Shown here piece by piece: positions 25,100 through 33,994 of a stretch of 64,000 nucleotides of DNA (within the stretch, counting starts at the first letter, position 1; every line of letters begins with the position of its first letter). The stretch comes from Tessaracoccus sp. Its GTDB lineage: Bacteria; Actinomycetota; Actinomycetes; Propionibacteriales; Propionibacteriaceae. The position numbers and the translations under genes were made by a program. Location of the stretch: the NCBI RefSeq assembly GCF_016714275.1, contig NZ_JADJNP010000001.1:1426001-1490000 (forward strand), read 5' to 3'. Under the pieces are notes generated by a model. That model did not search any database. It was not told where the DNA came from and worked only from the letters and a program-made list of their open reading frames with translations.

Positions 25100-26219
25100 G
25101 GGTCGCCGTGGGGAGTGTGATGCACCGGGCGGCCGTCGGGAGTGTGACGCACAGCCGGAAGGAGTCGTCGGCCAGCGCGGTCTGGACGGTGCCGCCGATC
25201 CGCTTGATGCGCTCGGCCATGCCCGCGAGCCCGAGGCCACTTCCCTCGCCGGGGGCGCCTTCGCAGTCGCTCAGCCAGGTCAGCGTCAGCGTCTCGCCAC
25301 CGACGGCCGACGCGGCGACCACCCGGCCGCGCGGGGCCGCGTGCTTGCAGATATTGGAGGTGGCCTCGCGGACGACGCGCACGGCCTCGCGCTCGATGTC
25401 GTCGCCGAGCGGCGGGAGCGAGAGCGACGCCTCGACGACCTCGAACCCCGCGGAGCCGAGCACGTCGACGCTGCGCCGCCACTCGCGCGCCAGCGCCGCG
25501 GGCTCGTCTGCGCGTGGCTGCATCACCGCGCGCAGTTCCTGCGCGCCGGACGTCGCGACGTCAACCATCAGGTCCACGTCCCCGCGCAACTCCGCCGGGA
25601 GTTCGGGGCGGTCCCGCAGCGCGCGCGTGAGCAGCATCAGCTGGGCTAGTCGCGCCGACCCGGAGTCGTGCACCGCGTGCCTCATCTCCAGCCGCTCGAC
25701 CAACCGCCTCGCCTCTGCCGCAGCCTCCGCCGCCCGCCCGGCCGCGAAGGCTCCTCGGATCAGCTGCCCGATCAGCGTCGCACCCATGAGGGCAAGTACA
25801 ACAAGGAAGGTCTCGTTGTCCGCCGTGGCCTCGTAAAGGACGACAGGGGCGCGGCCCGACGCCACAACCAACGTGGTGAAGAGGCCAAACCACACGGGTG
25901 AACGCGAGTTGGCGTCGAGCACCACCGCCATCGCAAGGATCCAAGCAGGGCCGTCAGAAAGGCCAAGGTGGGTCGGGAAGACGACGAGGTTGAGGAGGAA
26001 CACGGCCAGAAAGACCGTGACGACGATCTGCGGTCGCCGACTCGCTGCGAGCCAGCACGTCAGCGCGAACAGCACCATGTGCAGTGGCGCGATATCGGAG
26101 TAGTCGACGATCGCTATCCAGAAGAAGGTCCCGACCAAGCCCAGCGGGAGGAGGAACAGCGCTCGCCGCACCCAGGGCCACCCACGCCAGTCTGGGCTCT
26201 GCCACGACAACTCCGCCAT
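25092..26219 (-). CDS. Sensor histidine kinase (HisKA_3/NarX-like)
   Basis: 375 residues. Six or so N-terminal helices (residues 15-165) with little outside the membrane, so it may sense within the membrane or through a partner. Then a coiled dimerisation helix with the likely phospho-acceptor His in EMRHAVHDSGSARLAQLM, and a HATPase_c domain (VREATSNICKHA, GSGLGLAGMAERI). The H-box departs from the usual ELHDxxxxxL; His and Asp remain. The gene overlaps its response regulator by 8 bp. Confidence 0.88.
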   Translation of the reverse strand: MAELSWQSPDWRGWPWVRRALFLLPLGLVGTFFWIAIVDYSDIAPLHMVLFALTCWLAASRRPQIVVTVFLAVFLLNLVVFPTHLGLSDGPAWILAMAVVLDANSRSPVWFGLFTTLVVASGRAPVVLYEATADNETFLVVLALMGATLIGQLIRGAFAAGRAAEAAAEARRLVERLEMRHAVHDSGSARLAQLMLLTRALRDRPELPAELRGDVDLMVDVATSGAQELRAVMQPRADEPAALAREWRRSVDVLGSAGFEVVEASLSLPPLGDDIEREAVRVVREATSNICKHAAPRGRVVAASAVGGETLTLTWLSDCEGAPGEGSGLGLAGMAERIKRIGGTVQTALADDSFRLCVTLPTAARCITLPTATHG

Positions 26220-26475
26220 GCGCCGAGCCTATCGCCCGCAGCCGGGACCGCGTTCCGGAACGGGCGTCCCGGGAGCCGGTGAGCCGCGGTTGCTGCACCG
26301 AGCGAACCCGGACGCTGGCGGTCCTGAGAGAGTTGTCGGGCGGCGCGTCGAAGAAAGCCCACACCGCACGCGACGGCGAACCAGAACACCGCCCCAGCAC
26401 CGCACGCGCCGCACGACAACTCTCTCAGGACCGCACACACAGACTCGTCCCCAGTCCACAGACCGGCGCGGCCAA
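26220..26475. other. Spacer upstream of the kinase gene
   Basis: Non-coding. It contains the 117-bp inverted repeat at 26318-26434 and presumably the kinase promoter near 26220-26310. No gene is supported on either strand. Confidence 0.6.
26318..26434. repeat. Near-perfect 30-bp inverted repeat with 57-nt spacer
   Basis: Arms at 26318-26347 and 26405-26434 match at 29 of 30 positions; the core reads GTCCTGAGAGAGTTGTCG on one side and its complement on the other. It lies between the histidine kinase and gdhA. It could be a very stable hairpin in an RNA, a terminator, or a MITE-like element. Confidence 0.75.
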
Positions 26476-26599
26476 TTGGTTTCACTTCGACACGACGGCG
26501 TGGCTTCGCCCGCGGCGCCGGCTCAGTACGACGCGACACGGGCGCTCGTACCTCGCGGCCCGGCTCAACCAGCGGTGGAGGGTCCGGCTCAACCAGCGG
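26476..26599. repeat. Dispersed intergenic repeat, copy A
   Basis: Starts with TTGGTTTC...TTCGACACG and ends with two modules CGGCTCAACCAGCGG (26561-26575 and 26585-26599). It ends 3 bp from the gdhA stop codon. Same family as copies at 28071, 50313, 52910 and 59512. Confidence 0.8.
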
Positions 26600-26602
26600 T
26601 GC

Positions 26603-27943
26603 TCAGACGAGGCCGAAGGCCTGGATGGCCTTCGCGACCTTCTCGAAGCCCGCGATGTTCGCGCCGACCACGTAGTCGCCGGGAGCGTCGTAGCTGTCGG
26701 CGGTCTCCGCGCACTGCTCGTGGATGTTCACCATGATCTCCGTCAGGCGATCCTCGGTGTACTCGAAGCTCCACGAGTCACGGCTGGCATTCTGCTGCAT
26801 CTCCAGCGCGGAAGTGGCCACACCGCCCGCGTTGGCCGCCTTGCCGGGGCCGTACAGCACGCCGGCCTGCTGGAAGATCACGATGCCCTCGGGCGTCGTC
26901 GGCATGTTCGCGCCCTCGGCGACGACCTTCACGCCATTCCTCACCAGCGTCGCGGCCTGCTCGCCGTTCAGCTCGTTCTGCGTGGCGCAGGGCAGCGCGA
27001 CATCGACGGGGACGTCCCAGATGCTGGTGCCCTCCTTGCCGAGCTCCGCGGAGGGGCGACGGTCGACGTAGTCGGAGACGCGGCCGCGCTCGACCTCCTT
27101 GATCTGCTTCAGCAGGTCGAGGTCGATGCCCTGATCGTCGACGACGTAACCGGACGAGTCCGAGAAGCCGACGACGGTGGCGCCCAACTGCGCGGCCTTC
27201 TCCGCCGCGTAGATGGCCACGTTGCCGGAGCCGGAGACCATGACGCGCTTGCCGTCGAAGGTCTCGCCGCGGGTCTTCAGCATCTCGTTGGCGAAGACCA
27301 CGGTGCCGTAGCCGGTGGCCTCGGTGCGGACCAGCGAGCCTCCCCAGCCGATGCCCTTGCCGGTCAGGACGCCGGACTCGTAGCGGTTGGTGATGCGCTT
27401 GTACTGCCCAAACATGAAGCCGATCTCACGGCCGCCGACGCCGATGTCACCGGCGGGGACGTCCGTGTACTCGCCCAGGTGGCGGTACAGCTCGGTCATG
27501 AACGACTGGCAGAACCGCATGACCTCGGTGTCGGACTTGCCGCGCGGGTCGAAGTCGGAGCCGCCCTTGCCGCCGCCGATGGGGAGGCCGGTGAGCGAGT
27601 TCTTGAAGATCTGCTCGAAGCCCAGGAACTTGATGACGCCCAGGTAGACGCTGGGGTGGAAGCGGAGGCCGCCCTTGTAGGGGCCGAGCGCGGAGTTGAA
27701 CTCGACGCGGAAGCCGCGGTTGATGTGCACCTCGCCCTTGTCATCCTGCCACGGAACGCGGAAGATGATCTGGCGCTCCGGCTCGCAGATGCGCTCCAGC
27801 ATCTTCATCTCGAGGTACTCGGGATGGCGCGTTATCACGGGGCCAAGGCTCTCAAGGACCTCGCGAACGGCCTGGTGGAACTCTGCCTCACCAGGGTTGC
27901 GAGCGATGACGGACTCGAAGACGCGCTCCAATTGCGATTCCAT
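26603..27943 (-). CDS. gdhA: NADP-specific glutamate dehydrogenase
   Basis: 446 residues from the ATG at 27943 (SD GAGGAG). It reductively aminates 2-oxoglutarate to glutamate, the main low-affinity ammonium assimilation route. Catalytic lysine region GLPIGGGKGGSDFDPRGKS, Rossmann motif SGSGNVAIYAAEKA, and the hexameric-type length and C-terminus. A dispersed repeat abuts its 3' end. The 131-bp spacer upstream should carry its promoter. Confidence 0.96.
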   Translation of the reverse strand: MESQLERVFESVIARNPGEAEFHQAVREVLESLGPVITRHPEYLEMKMLERICEPERQIIFRVPWQDDKGEVHINRGFRVEFNSALGPYKGGLRFHPSVYLGVIKFLGFEQIFKNSLTGLPIGGGKGGSDFDPRGKSDTEVMRFCQSFMTELYRHLGEYTDVPAGDIGVGGREIGFMFGQYKRITNRYESGVLTGKGIGWGGSLVRTEATGYGTVVFANEMLKTRGETFDGKRVMVSGSGNVAIYAAEKAAQLGATVVGFSDSSGYVVDDQGIDLDLLKQIKEVERGRVSDYVDRRPSAELGKEGTSIWDVPVDVALPCATQNELNGEQAATLVRNGVKVVAEGANMPTTPEGIVIFQQAGVLYGPGKAANAGGVATSALEMQQNASRDSWSFEYTEDRLTEIMVNIHEQCAETADSYDAPGDYVVGANIAGFEKVAKAIQAFGLV

Positions 27944-28070
27944 GCTGCTCCTCAACAATCAACTGACCACAAACAAGCCGATCGTAGTTGCCACGAGGCC
28001 CCCTCGCCGACTTTGGCCAGCTTCGTCTCACGACGACGCTTCCACGAGGGTCCGGGCGCTGCGCTGGGAT

Positions 28071-28085
28071 CGGCTCAACGAGCGG
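28071..28085. repeat. Dispersed repeat end-module, diverged copy E
   Basis: CGGCTCAACGAGCGG, one mismatch from the module in copies A and B. Its TCA is the stop codon of the ECF ATPase gene. The TTGGTTTCG half is not seen, so this is a partial copy. Confidence 0.55.
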
Positions 28086-30039
28086 TGTCGGGTTCGGCAT
28101 CGGTGCCGACGCCGCGCACCGTCAGCGCCGCGGCGAGATCGTTCGCGGTGGCGATCGCCCCCACGAACAGCGGCACGAGCACGACGAGCTGGGCGCGGGC
28201 CCTGCGAATCGGGCCGCCCTCGTCGAGCCGGGCTCCGCGCGCCCGTTGAGCGAGCGCGATACGCTCCCTGCGGCGCGTCAGGGTCGGCACGAAGCGCAGC
28301 GCGATGGTGACCACGAGCACGAGCGACGGCGGCAGGCGCGACGCCCTCGCCAGCGCGATCCCCTGTTCACCGTCGCCCTTCGCGAGCGCCCACACGGTCC
28401 AGATCACCATGCCTGCCAGGCGGAGGACGAGCAGCGTCGCGTAGGTTGCCGGATCGTTCACCCAGCCCGGCGGCACCAGGTAGCCGAAGACCCCGACGAA
28501 AACGGCCACCGGAGCCAGCGGCAGCAGCGCGGAGCCTGCCCCGCGCAGCCCGCGGGGCACCGTCGTCGCCAACAGGACGAGACCGATGGCGAGCACCGCG
28601 GCTACGACCGGCCACGACCCCGAAACCATCAGCCCCATCGACAGGAACGTCGCGCCGGCGACCGCGCGCACGTCCCAGCGTCGCGTCCGCGGGGGTTCCC
28701 CCTGCGTGTTCGACGGCGCGAGCGGCGGAGCGGTCAGGGTCACGGTTCGGGTGGCGAGCGAGGCGAGGTCGTCGTCGTGGGTGATCAGCAGCACGCCCGC
28801 GCCCCGGTCCGCGGCGTCGACGACCGCACCGGCGACCCGCTCGAAGGCATCGCGGTCGAGGCCGCCCGTGGGCTCGTCGAGGATGAGGAGGTCGGGCTCG
28901 GCGGCCAACGCGCCGGCGACGGCGACCAGCTGCCGTCGCGAGCGGGCCAGGCGCAGCGGGTGCGTGTGCGCATCGTCAGCGATCCCCACAGCCGCCATCG
29001 CCCTTGCCACCCGCTCCTCGACCGCCTCCGGGACGAGGGCTTGGCAGCGCGGCGCGAAGCCGACCTCGGCGCCTACGGTGTCGTGGAACAGCTGGGTGTC
29101 GGGGTCCTGCAGCACCATCGCCACCGTCCCCTCGACGGCGACCGTCCCGTCGGGGGTTGGCAGCAGCCCGAGCAGGCACCGCGCGAGGGTCGACTTGCCC
29201 GCCCCGTTCGCACCGCGCAGCGCCACGATCTCGCCCCGGGAGACCTCGAGGCTCACGTCGTCGAGTGCGACGATCCCGCCGGGGTAGGCGAAGTCGAGGT
29301 GGGCGACGCGCGCCACGAGTTCGCCGGAGACGGGCGGAGGCGGCGCGCCGATGCGGACGCGCAGCGGCTCTCCACGGGTCGTCCGCAGCCCGATCCGACG
29401 ACAGGCTTCAGGGTCGGCGATCAGTGCCGACGGCGAGCCGTCGTAGGCGACCGTCCCGCGGTCGAGGGCGACGACGCGCGTGCAGCCCTCGACCAGGTAG
29501 GGGTCGTGGGTCGCGACCACCGCGGTCCGGCCGTCGAGCGCGCAGAGGAGTGCGGCGCGACCGTCGGCGTCGAGCTCCGAAGTAGGGTCGTCGAGGACCA
29601 GCAACTCCGCACCGCGGGCCAACGCGCCGGCGATGGCCACGCGCTGCACCTGTCCCCCGCTGAGCTCGCCGGTGGCTCGGCCCTCGAAACCGACAAGTCC
29701 CACGGATACAAGAGCCTCCGCCACGCGCTCGGCACGACCGTCGATGGGCAGGCCAAGGCCGACATCGTCACCCACGCGGGGCTCGATCAGCGCGGCCTCA
29801 GCGCGCTCCGGCACATACCCGACGACGTCCGGCCTCGTCAGTCGGCCGCGCACCTCGGCAGGAACATGGCCCGGAATCAGCCCGACCAGGAGCCGCGCGA
29901 ACGTGCTCTTACCCGCCCCCGTGGCCCCGACGACCGCAACCACCTCCCCCTCTCCGACGACGAGGTCGACGGCCTCGAGCGCAGGCCGGGCCGCGTCTCG
30001 AAAGGCGACCCCCACGCCGTCGGCGACGACGATCGTCAC
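28075..30039 (-). CDS. Fused ECF transporter energising module (A-A-T)
   Basis: 654 residues combining what are usually three proteins. Residues 1-235: NBD1 (Walker A GATGAGKST, LSGGQVQR, Walker B VLDDPTSELD). Residues about 245-455: NBD2 (Walker A GANGAGKST, signature region LARSRRQ, Walker B ILDEPTGGLD). Residues about 470-654: membrane T component with the Ala-Arg-Gly coupling motif in QRARGAR. It powers vitamin/metal uptake through the S component encoded upstream; the GTG start overlaps that gene's stop (GTGA). The end of the gene lies in a repeat module. Confidence 0.92.
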   Translation of the reverse strand: MTIVVADGVGVAFRDAARPALEAVDLVVGEGEVVAVVGATGAGKSTFARLLVGLIPGHVPAEVRGRLTRPDVVGYVPERAEAALIEPRVGDDVGLGLPIDGRAERVAEALVSVGLVGFEGRATGELSGGQVQRVAIAGALARGAELLVLDDPTSELDADGRAALLCALDGRTAVVATHDPYLVEGCTRVVALDRGTVAYDGSPSALIADPEACRRIGLRTTRGEPLRVRIGAPPPPVSGELVARVAHLDFAYPGGIVALDDVSLEVSRGEIVALRGANGAGKSTLARCLLGLLPTPDGTVAVEGTVAMVLQDPDTQLFHDTVGAEVGFAPRCQALVPEAVEERVARAMAAVGIADDAHTHPLRLARSRRQLVAVAGALAAEPDLLILDEPTGGLDRDAFERVAGAVVDAADRGAGVLLITHDDDLASLATRTVTLTAPPLAPSNTQGEPPRTRRWDVRAVAGATFLSMGLMVSGSWPVVAAVLAIGLVLLATTVPRGLRGAGSALLPLAPVAVFVGVFGYLVPPGWVNDPATYATLLVLRLAGMVIWTVWALAKGDGEQGIALARASRLPPSLVLVVTIALRFVPTLTRRRERIALAQRARGARLDEGGPIRRARAQLVVLVPLFVGAIATANDLAAALTVRGVGTDAEPDTAR

Positions 30040-30536
30040 GTGCGCGACGGCTCCGCCAGGCCGGCGGCGGTCAAAGCCTTGGCGACCAGCGCCGCCAGGA
30101 TCACGTTGATGCCTGCCCCCACGAGGAGCGGCACCAGCATCCCGACGAAGAAGCCCCACCCGAAAAGGGGCACGAGCGCCAGCGGTGCGCCGACCCCGTT
30201 CAAGAGGATGCCGACCGCGACACCCGCCCACAGGTTGACGCGACGGGCGGCCCATCCGGCCCCTGCCACAGCGACCGCCATGGTCACTGCGATGATGAGG
30301 TGGACGGGAAGCGACAACGGGAACCCCGCCGTCGCGGCGGAGACCAGATGCCCGAGCACGGCGACGAGCATCGCTTCCGGCAGCGTGAACGCGAAAGCGG
30401 CTAGGAACGCGGGTGCGGCGTCGAGCGCGACGCTCCCCGTCGGACTCGGGATCTTGATCAGCGCGCCGACGACGCTCAGCGCGATCAGGATGCCCGTTCG
30501 GGCGATGCGGCGGGTGGAACTGCTCTGAACTGTCAT
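30036..30536 (-). CDS. ECF transporter S component
   Basis: 166 residues, about five to six helices, ATG at 30536 with GGAGGA. It is the substrate-binding membrane subunit for the fused module downstream. Residues SPTGSVALDAAPAFLAAF and LGHLVSAATAGFPLSLPVH recall the CblT-type S components (alpha-ribazole, cobamide salvage), judged from memory only. No vitamin riboswitch is seen upstream. Confidence 0.82.
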   Translation of the reverse strand: MTVQSSSTRRIARTGILIALSVVGALIKIPSPTGSVALDAAPAFLAAFAFTLPEAMLVAVLGHLVSAATAGFPLSLPVHLIIAVTMAVAVAGAGWAARRVNLWAGVAVGILLNGVGAPLALVPLFGWGFFVGMLVPLLVGAGINVILAALVAKALTAAGLAEPSRT

Positions 30537-30565
30537 CGGTCCTCCGCCCACGAGCGTATCGGGTC

Positions 30566-30582
30566 CCTCCGACGCCCGGAGG
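30566..30582 (-). terminator. Short hairpin between rlmN and the ECF genes
   Basis: CCTCCG, 5-nt loop, CGGAGG, in the 60-bp spacer after the rlmN stop. Possible terminator for rlmN. Confidence 0.4.
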
Positions 30583-30596
30583 TCAGGGGATGCCGA

Positions 30597-31721
30597 CTAC
30601 GCCTCCGACACGCGCGCAGCGAGCTGCCCGCAAGCGCCGTCGATCTCCTGGCCGCGGGTATCGCGGAGCGTGACCGGAACGCCGCGCCGCTCGAGCGTCT
30701 CGATGAACGCGCGCTCGTCGGCCTTGCGCGACGCCGTCCACTTCGATCCCGGCGTGGGGTTCAGCGGGATGAGGTTCACATGCACCCAGCCCCAGTCGCC
30801 GCGGCGCTTGAGGACATCGGCCAGCAGCTCGGCCCGGTGAACCTGGTCGTTGATGTCGCGCATCATGGCGTACTCGATGGAGACGCGGCGCTTGGTCGTG
30901 CGCGCGTACTCCCACGCGGCGTCGACGACCTCCGCCACCTTCCAGCGGTTGTTGACGGGCACGATCTCATCGCGGAGCTCGTCATCGGGCGCGTGCAGCG
31001 ACACGGCGAGCGTCAGTGGCAGCCCCTCCTCGGTCAGCTTCACGATCTGCGGCACGAGGCCGACAGTGGACACCGTGATGCCACGCGCGCTCATCCCGAA
31101 GCCGTTCGGCCCGGGCTCGAGGAAGGTGCGGATGGCGCCGAGGACGGCGTTGTAGTTGGCCATGGGTTCACCCATGCCCATGAAGACGATGTTGTTCAGC
31201 CGCCCCGAGGCGCCGGGGACGGAACCTGAGGCGAGCTGCTGGTCCGCAGCCAGCACCTGCGCCACGATCTCGGCCTGCGACAGGTTGCGCTTGAGGCCGC
31301 CCTGGCCGGTGGCGCAGAACGGGCAGGCCATGCCGCAGCCGGCCTGCGACGAGATGCAGAGCGTCGTACGGTTCGGGTAGCGCATCAGCACGGACTCGAG
31401 CAGCGAGCCGTCGAAGAGCTTCCAGAGCGTTTTGACCGTTGCACCGTCGTCGGTCATGCGGCGCGTCACCTGCTCGAGCAAGCGCGGGAACAGCTGTTCG
31501 CCCAGGTCGGCGCGGATGGCCGCGGGCAGGTCAGTGAACGCCGTCGCGTCGTCCTCCAGGCGGTCGAACACGTGCCGCGAGATCTGGTCGGCGCGGAAGC
31601 GCGGCAGGCCCAGCTTCGTCGCGGCGTCGACACGCTCCTCACGGGAGAGGTCGAACCAGTGCTTCGGCGGCTTGCCCCGGCGGGGCGCCTCGAAGACGAG
31701 CGGCAAGAGGGTCGGGGACAT
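30597..31721 (-). CDS. rlmN: 23S rRNA (adenine2503-C2)/tRNA methyltransferase
   Basis: 374 residues. Dual-specificity radical SAM enzyme methylating C2 of A2503 in 23S rRNA and A37 in tRNAs. Radical-SAM cluster CGMACPFC, then GEPMANYNAV, the SAM-binding strand ISTVGLVPQI-like region (TVSTVGLVP), and the catalytic C-terminal cysteine in DGACGQL; the other catalytic cysteine falls earlier in the family pattern. ATG at 31721. It follows cdsA on the same strand with a 29-bp gap. Confidence 0.95.
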   Translation of the reverse strand: MSPTLLPLVFEAPRRGKPPKHWFDLSREERVDAATKLGLPRFRADQISRHVFDRLEDDATAFTDLPAAIRADLGEQLFPRLLEQVTRRMTDDGATVKTLWKLFDGSLLESVLMRYPNRTTLCISSQAGCGMACPFCATGQGGLKRNLSQAEIVAQVLAADQQLASGSVPGASGRLNNIVFMGMGEPMANYNAVLGAIRTFLEPGPNGFGMSARGITVSTVGLVPQIVKLTEEGLPLTLAVSLHAPDDELRDEIVPVNNRWKVAEVVDAAWEYARTTKRRVSIEYAMMRDINDQVHRAELLADVLKRRGDWGWVHVNLIPLNPTPGSKWTASRKADERAFIETLERRGVPVTLRDTRGQEIDGACGQLAARVSEA

Positions 31722-31750
31722 TGGTCTCCTGGGACGGATCGGGTCGGCGG

Positions 31751-32599
31751 TCAGCCGAGGGCGAGGTGCAGCACGAGCCAGCCGACGGGCACGGCCACCA
31801 GCATCGAGTCGATGCGGTCCATGATGCCGCCGTGGCCGGGCAGGAAGTTCGACATGTCCTTCAGGCCCGCGTCGCGCTTGATGAGCGACTCGACGAGATC
31901 GCCGACGGTGGCGCCGAGGGCGCAGAGAGCACCGAGGATGAGCCCGACCCACCAGGGCGTGTCGAGCAGGAAGGACACTCCGAGCGCGCCGACGATGGCG
32001 GTCACGGTCACGCCGCCAGCGAACCCCTCCCAGGTCTTGCCTGGGCTGATGCTGGGTGCCATCTTGTGTCGCCCGAAGAGGACGCCGACGGCGAACGCGC
32101 CTACGTCCGAGGCGATGACGCACATGATGACGATCAGGATCCGCAGGCGCCCGTGGTCGGCCGCGAGCAGCAGCGGCACGAACACGCCCATGAGCGGGAT
32201 GTAGGCGATCAGGAAGGCGCTGGCTGCGGCGTCACGGATGAAACCATCCGCGCCGCGGAAAAGACGCGACGTCAGTGCGGCGAGCATGGTCGCCGCGAGG
32301 CAGATCGCGGCGAAGCCCACCGCGGAGATGTGCAGGTCGACGCGGCCCGCGAGGTAACCGCCGAGCACGCTGACGACGGTGCCTATCACGATGGGCACGA
32401 TCTCGGCGCGCATGTCCTTCCGCAGGAGTGCGCGGTGTACCTCGACCACGGCGAGGCCGAGGCCGACGGCGATGATCAGCGTGAAGAACCAGGGGGCCCA
32501 GATGAGCCCGGCGGCGAGCGGCACGAAAAGGCCGACGCCGACGCCGATGGCGACCGGGAGGTTCCGGCCGGCCTTCGGCGTCGGGTTGGATCGGGTCAT
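31751..32599 (-). CDS. cdsA: Phosphatidate cytidylyltransferase
   Basis: 282 residues, eight or so helices. It makes CDP-diacylglycerol for phospholipid synthesis. The family signature is at the C-terminus: GDLVESLIKRDAGLKDM...PGHGGIMDRIDS. The preceding SPGKTWEG is also conserved. It starts 2 bp after the frr stop, so it is cotranscribed with it. Confidence 0.95.
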   Translation of the reverse strand: MTRSNPTPKAGRNLPVAIGVGVGLFVPLAAGLIWAPWFFTLIIAVGLGLAVVEVHRALLRKDMRAEIVPIVIGTVVSVLGGYLAGRVDLHISAVGFAAICLAATMLAALTSRLFRGADGFIRDAAASAFLIAYIPLMGVFVPLLLAADHGRLRILIVIMCVIASDVGAFAVGVLFGRHKMAPSISPGKTWEGFAGGVTVTAIVGALGVSFLLDTPWWVGLILGALCALGATVGDLVESLIKRDAGLKDMSNFLPGHGGIMDRIDSMLVAVPVGWLVLHLALG

Positions 32600-32601
32600 G
32601 C

Positions 32602-33159
32602 TCAGATCTCGAGGAGTTCGGCTTCCTTGTGCTTCAACAGATCGTCGATGCCGTCGACGAACTTGCGCGTCGTGCCGTCGAGGCTCTTCTCCGCGCGGGA
32701 AAGCTCGTCCTCGCTGATCTCGCCGTCCTTCTGCAGCTTCTTCAGCGCGTCGATCGCGTGGCGGCGCACGTTGCGCACGACGATGCGGGCGTCCTCGGCC
32801 TTGCCCTTTGCGAGCTTGATGTACTCCTTGCGGCGCTCCTCGGTCAGCTGCGGCACGACGATGCGCACGGAGTTGCCGTCATTGCTGGGGTTGACGCCGA
32901 GGTCGGAATCGCGGATGGCCTTCTCGATAGCGCCGATGGCGCTGCGGTCGAAGGGTGTGATCAGCAGCGAACGCGGGTCCGGCGACGTGAACTGCGCCAG
33001 CTGCTGCAACGGCGTCGGCGCGCCGTAGTACTCCGCGTTGATCTTGTTGAACATGGCGGGGTGCGCGCGGCCGGTGCGAATGGTCGCCATGTCCTCACGG
33101 ACGTAGTCGACGGCGTGCTGCATCTTGTCCGCGGCGTCCTTCTGGATGGTGTCAATCAT
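32602..33159 (-). CDS. frr: Ribosome recycling factor
   Basis: 185 residues, the standard length. It splits post-termination ribosomes with EF-G. RTGRAHPAMFNKI and the three-helix bundle C-terminus (DDLLKHKEAELLEI) are diagnostic. SD AGGAGA before the ATG at 33159. Part of the pyrH-frr-cdsA run. Confidence 0.97.
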   Translation of the reverse strand: MIDTIQKDAADKMQHAVDYVREDMATIRTGRAHPAMFNKINAEYYGAPTPLQQLAQFTSPDPRSLLITPFDRSAIGAIEKAIRDSDLGVNPSNDGNSVRIVVPQLTEERRKEYIKLAKGKAEDARIVVRNVRRHAIDALKKLQKDGEISEDELSRAEKSLDGTTRKFVDGIDDLLKHKEAELLEI

Positions 33160-33189
33160 GGTGGTCTCCTAGATGTGGCGGGAAGAGAG

Positions 33190-33897
33190 TTAGCGGGAAA
33201 CGAGGGTGCCGATGGGATCGCCGGCGACGGCGCGGGCGATGTTGCCGGCAACGGAGAGGTTGAAGAACACCATCTTCAGGGCGTTGTCACGGGCCAGCGA
33301 GATGGCGGTCGCGTCGGCGACCTTCAGGTCCTCGGCCAGGTACTGGTCATAGGTGAGATGGTCGAATTTCGTCGCGTCGGCGTGCACGTTCGGGTCCTTG
33401 TTGTACACGCCATCGACGCCCTGCTTACCCATGAGGAGCACCTCTGCGCCGATCTCGAGCGCGCGCTGGGCTGCGACCGTGTCGGTGGAGAAGTACGGCA
33501 TCCCGGAGCCGGCGCCGAAGATCACGAGGCGCCCCTTCTCCAGGTGCCGCTCCGCGCGGCGCGGGATGTACGGTTCTGCGACCTGCGCCATGTTGATGGC
33601 CGACTGCACGCGAGTCACGATGCCGGCCTTCTCGCAGAACTCCTGCAGCGCGATGGCGTTCATGACGGTGCCGAGCATGCCCATGTAGTCGGCGCGATCG
33701 CGCGACATACCGCTCTGCGAGAGCTCGGCGCCGCGGAAGAAGTTGCCACCACCGACGACGACGGCCACCTGAGTGCCGCTGCTGACGACGCCGGCGATCT
33801 CCTCGGCGATCGCAGAGATGACGACGGGGTCGACGCCGAGCTTGCCACCCCCGAAAACCTCACCGGACAGCTTCAACAACACGCGCTGGTACGACAC
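33190..33897 (-). CDS. pyrH: UMP kinase
   Basis: 235 residues, GTG start with AGGAGA. Hexameric bacterial enzyme phosphorylating UMP; amino-acid-kinase fold with KLSGEVFGG at the N-terminus, VVGGGNFFRG and DATAISLARD. It sits between tsf and frr, as in most bacteria; a strong hairpin separates it from tsf. Confidence 0.96.
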   Translation of the reverse strand: MSYQRVLLKLSGEVFGGGKLGVDPVVISAIAEEIAGVVSSGTQVAVVVGGGNFFRGAELSQSGMSRDRADYMGMLGTVMNAIALQEFCEKAGIVTRVQSAINMAQVAEPYIPRRAERHLEKGRLVIFGAGSGMPYFSTDTVAAQRALEIGAEVLLMGKQGVDGVYNKDPNVHADATKFDHLTYDQYLAEDLKVADATAISLARDNALKMVFFNLSVAGNIARAVAGDPIGTLVSR

Positions 33898-33931
33898 CTA
33901 ATCTCCTGGGTGTTCGAGGGTGAACATGGCC

Positions 33932-33964
33932 GTGCGCCGCGACCCACGTGGGGTCGCGGCGCAC
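33932..33964 (-). terminator. tsf terminator hairpin
   Basis: 14-bp perfect stem (GTGCGCCGCGACCC and its complement) with a 5-nt loop, 31 bp after the tsf stop. No U-tract, as common in high-GC actinobacteria. It partly insulates rpsB-tsf from pyrH. Confidence 0.75.
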
Positions 33965-33994
33965 GTAACTCTACTTCAAGAGTGCCGACGGCGC

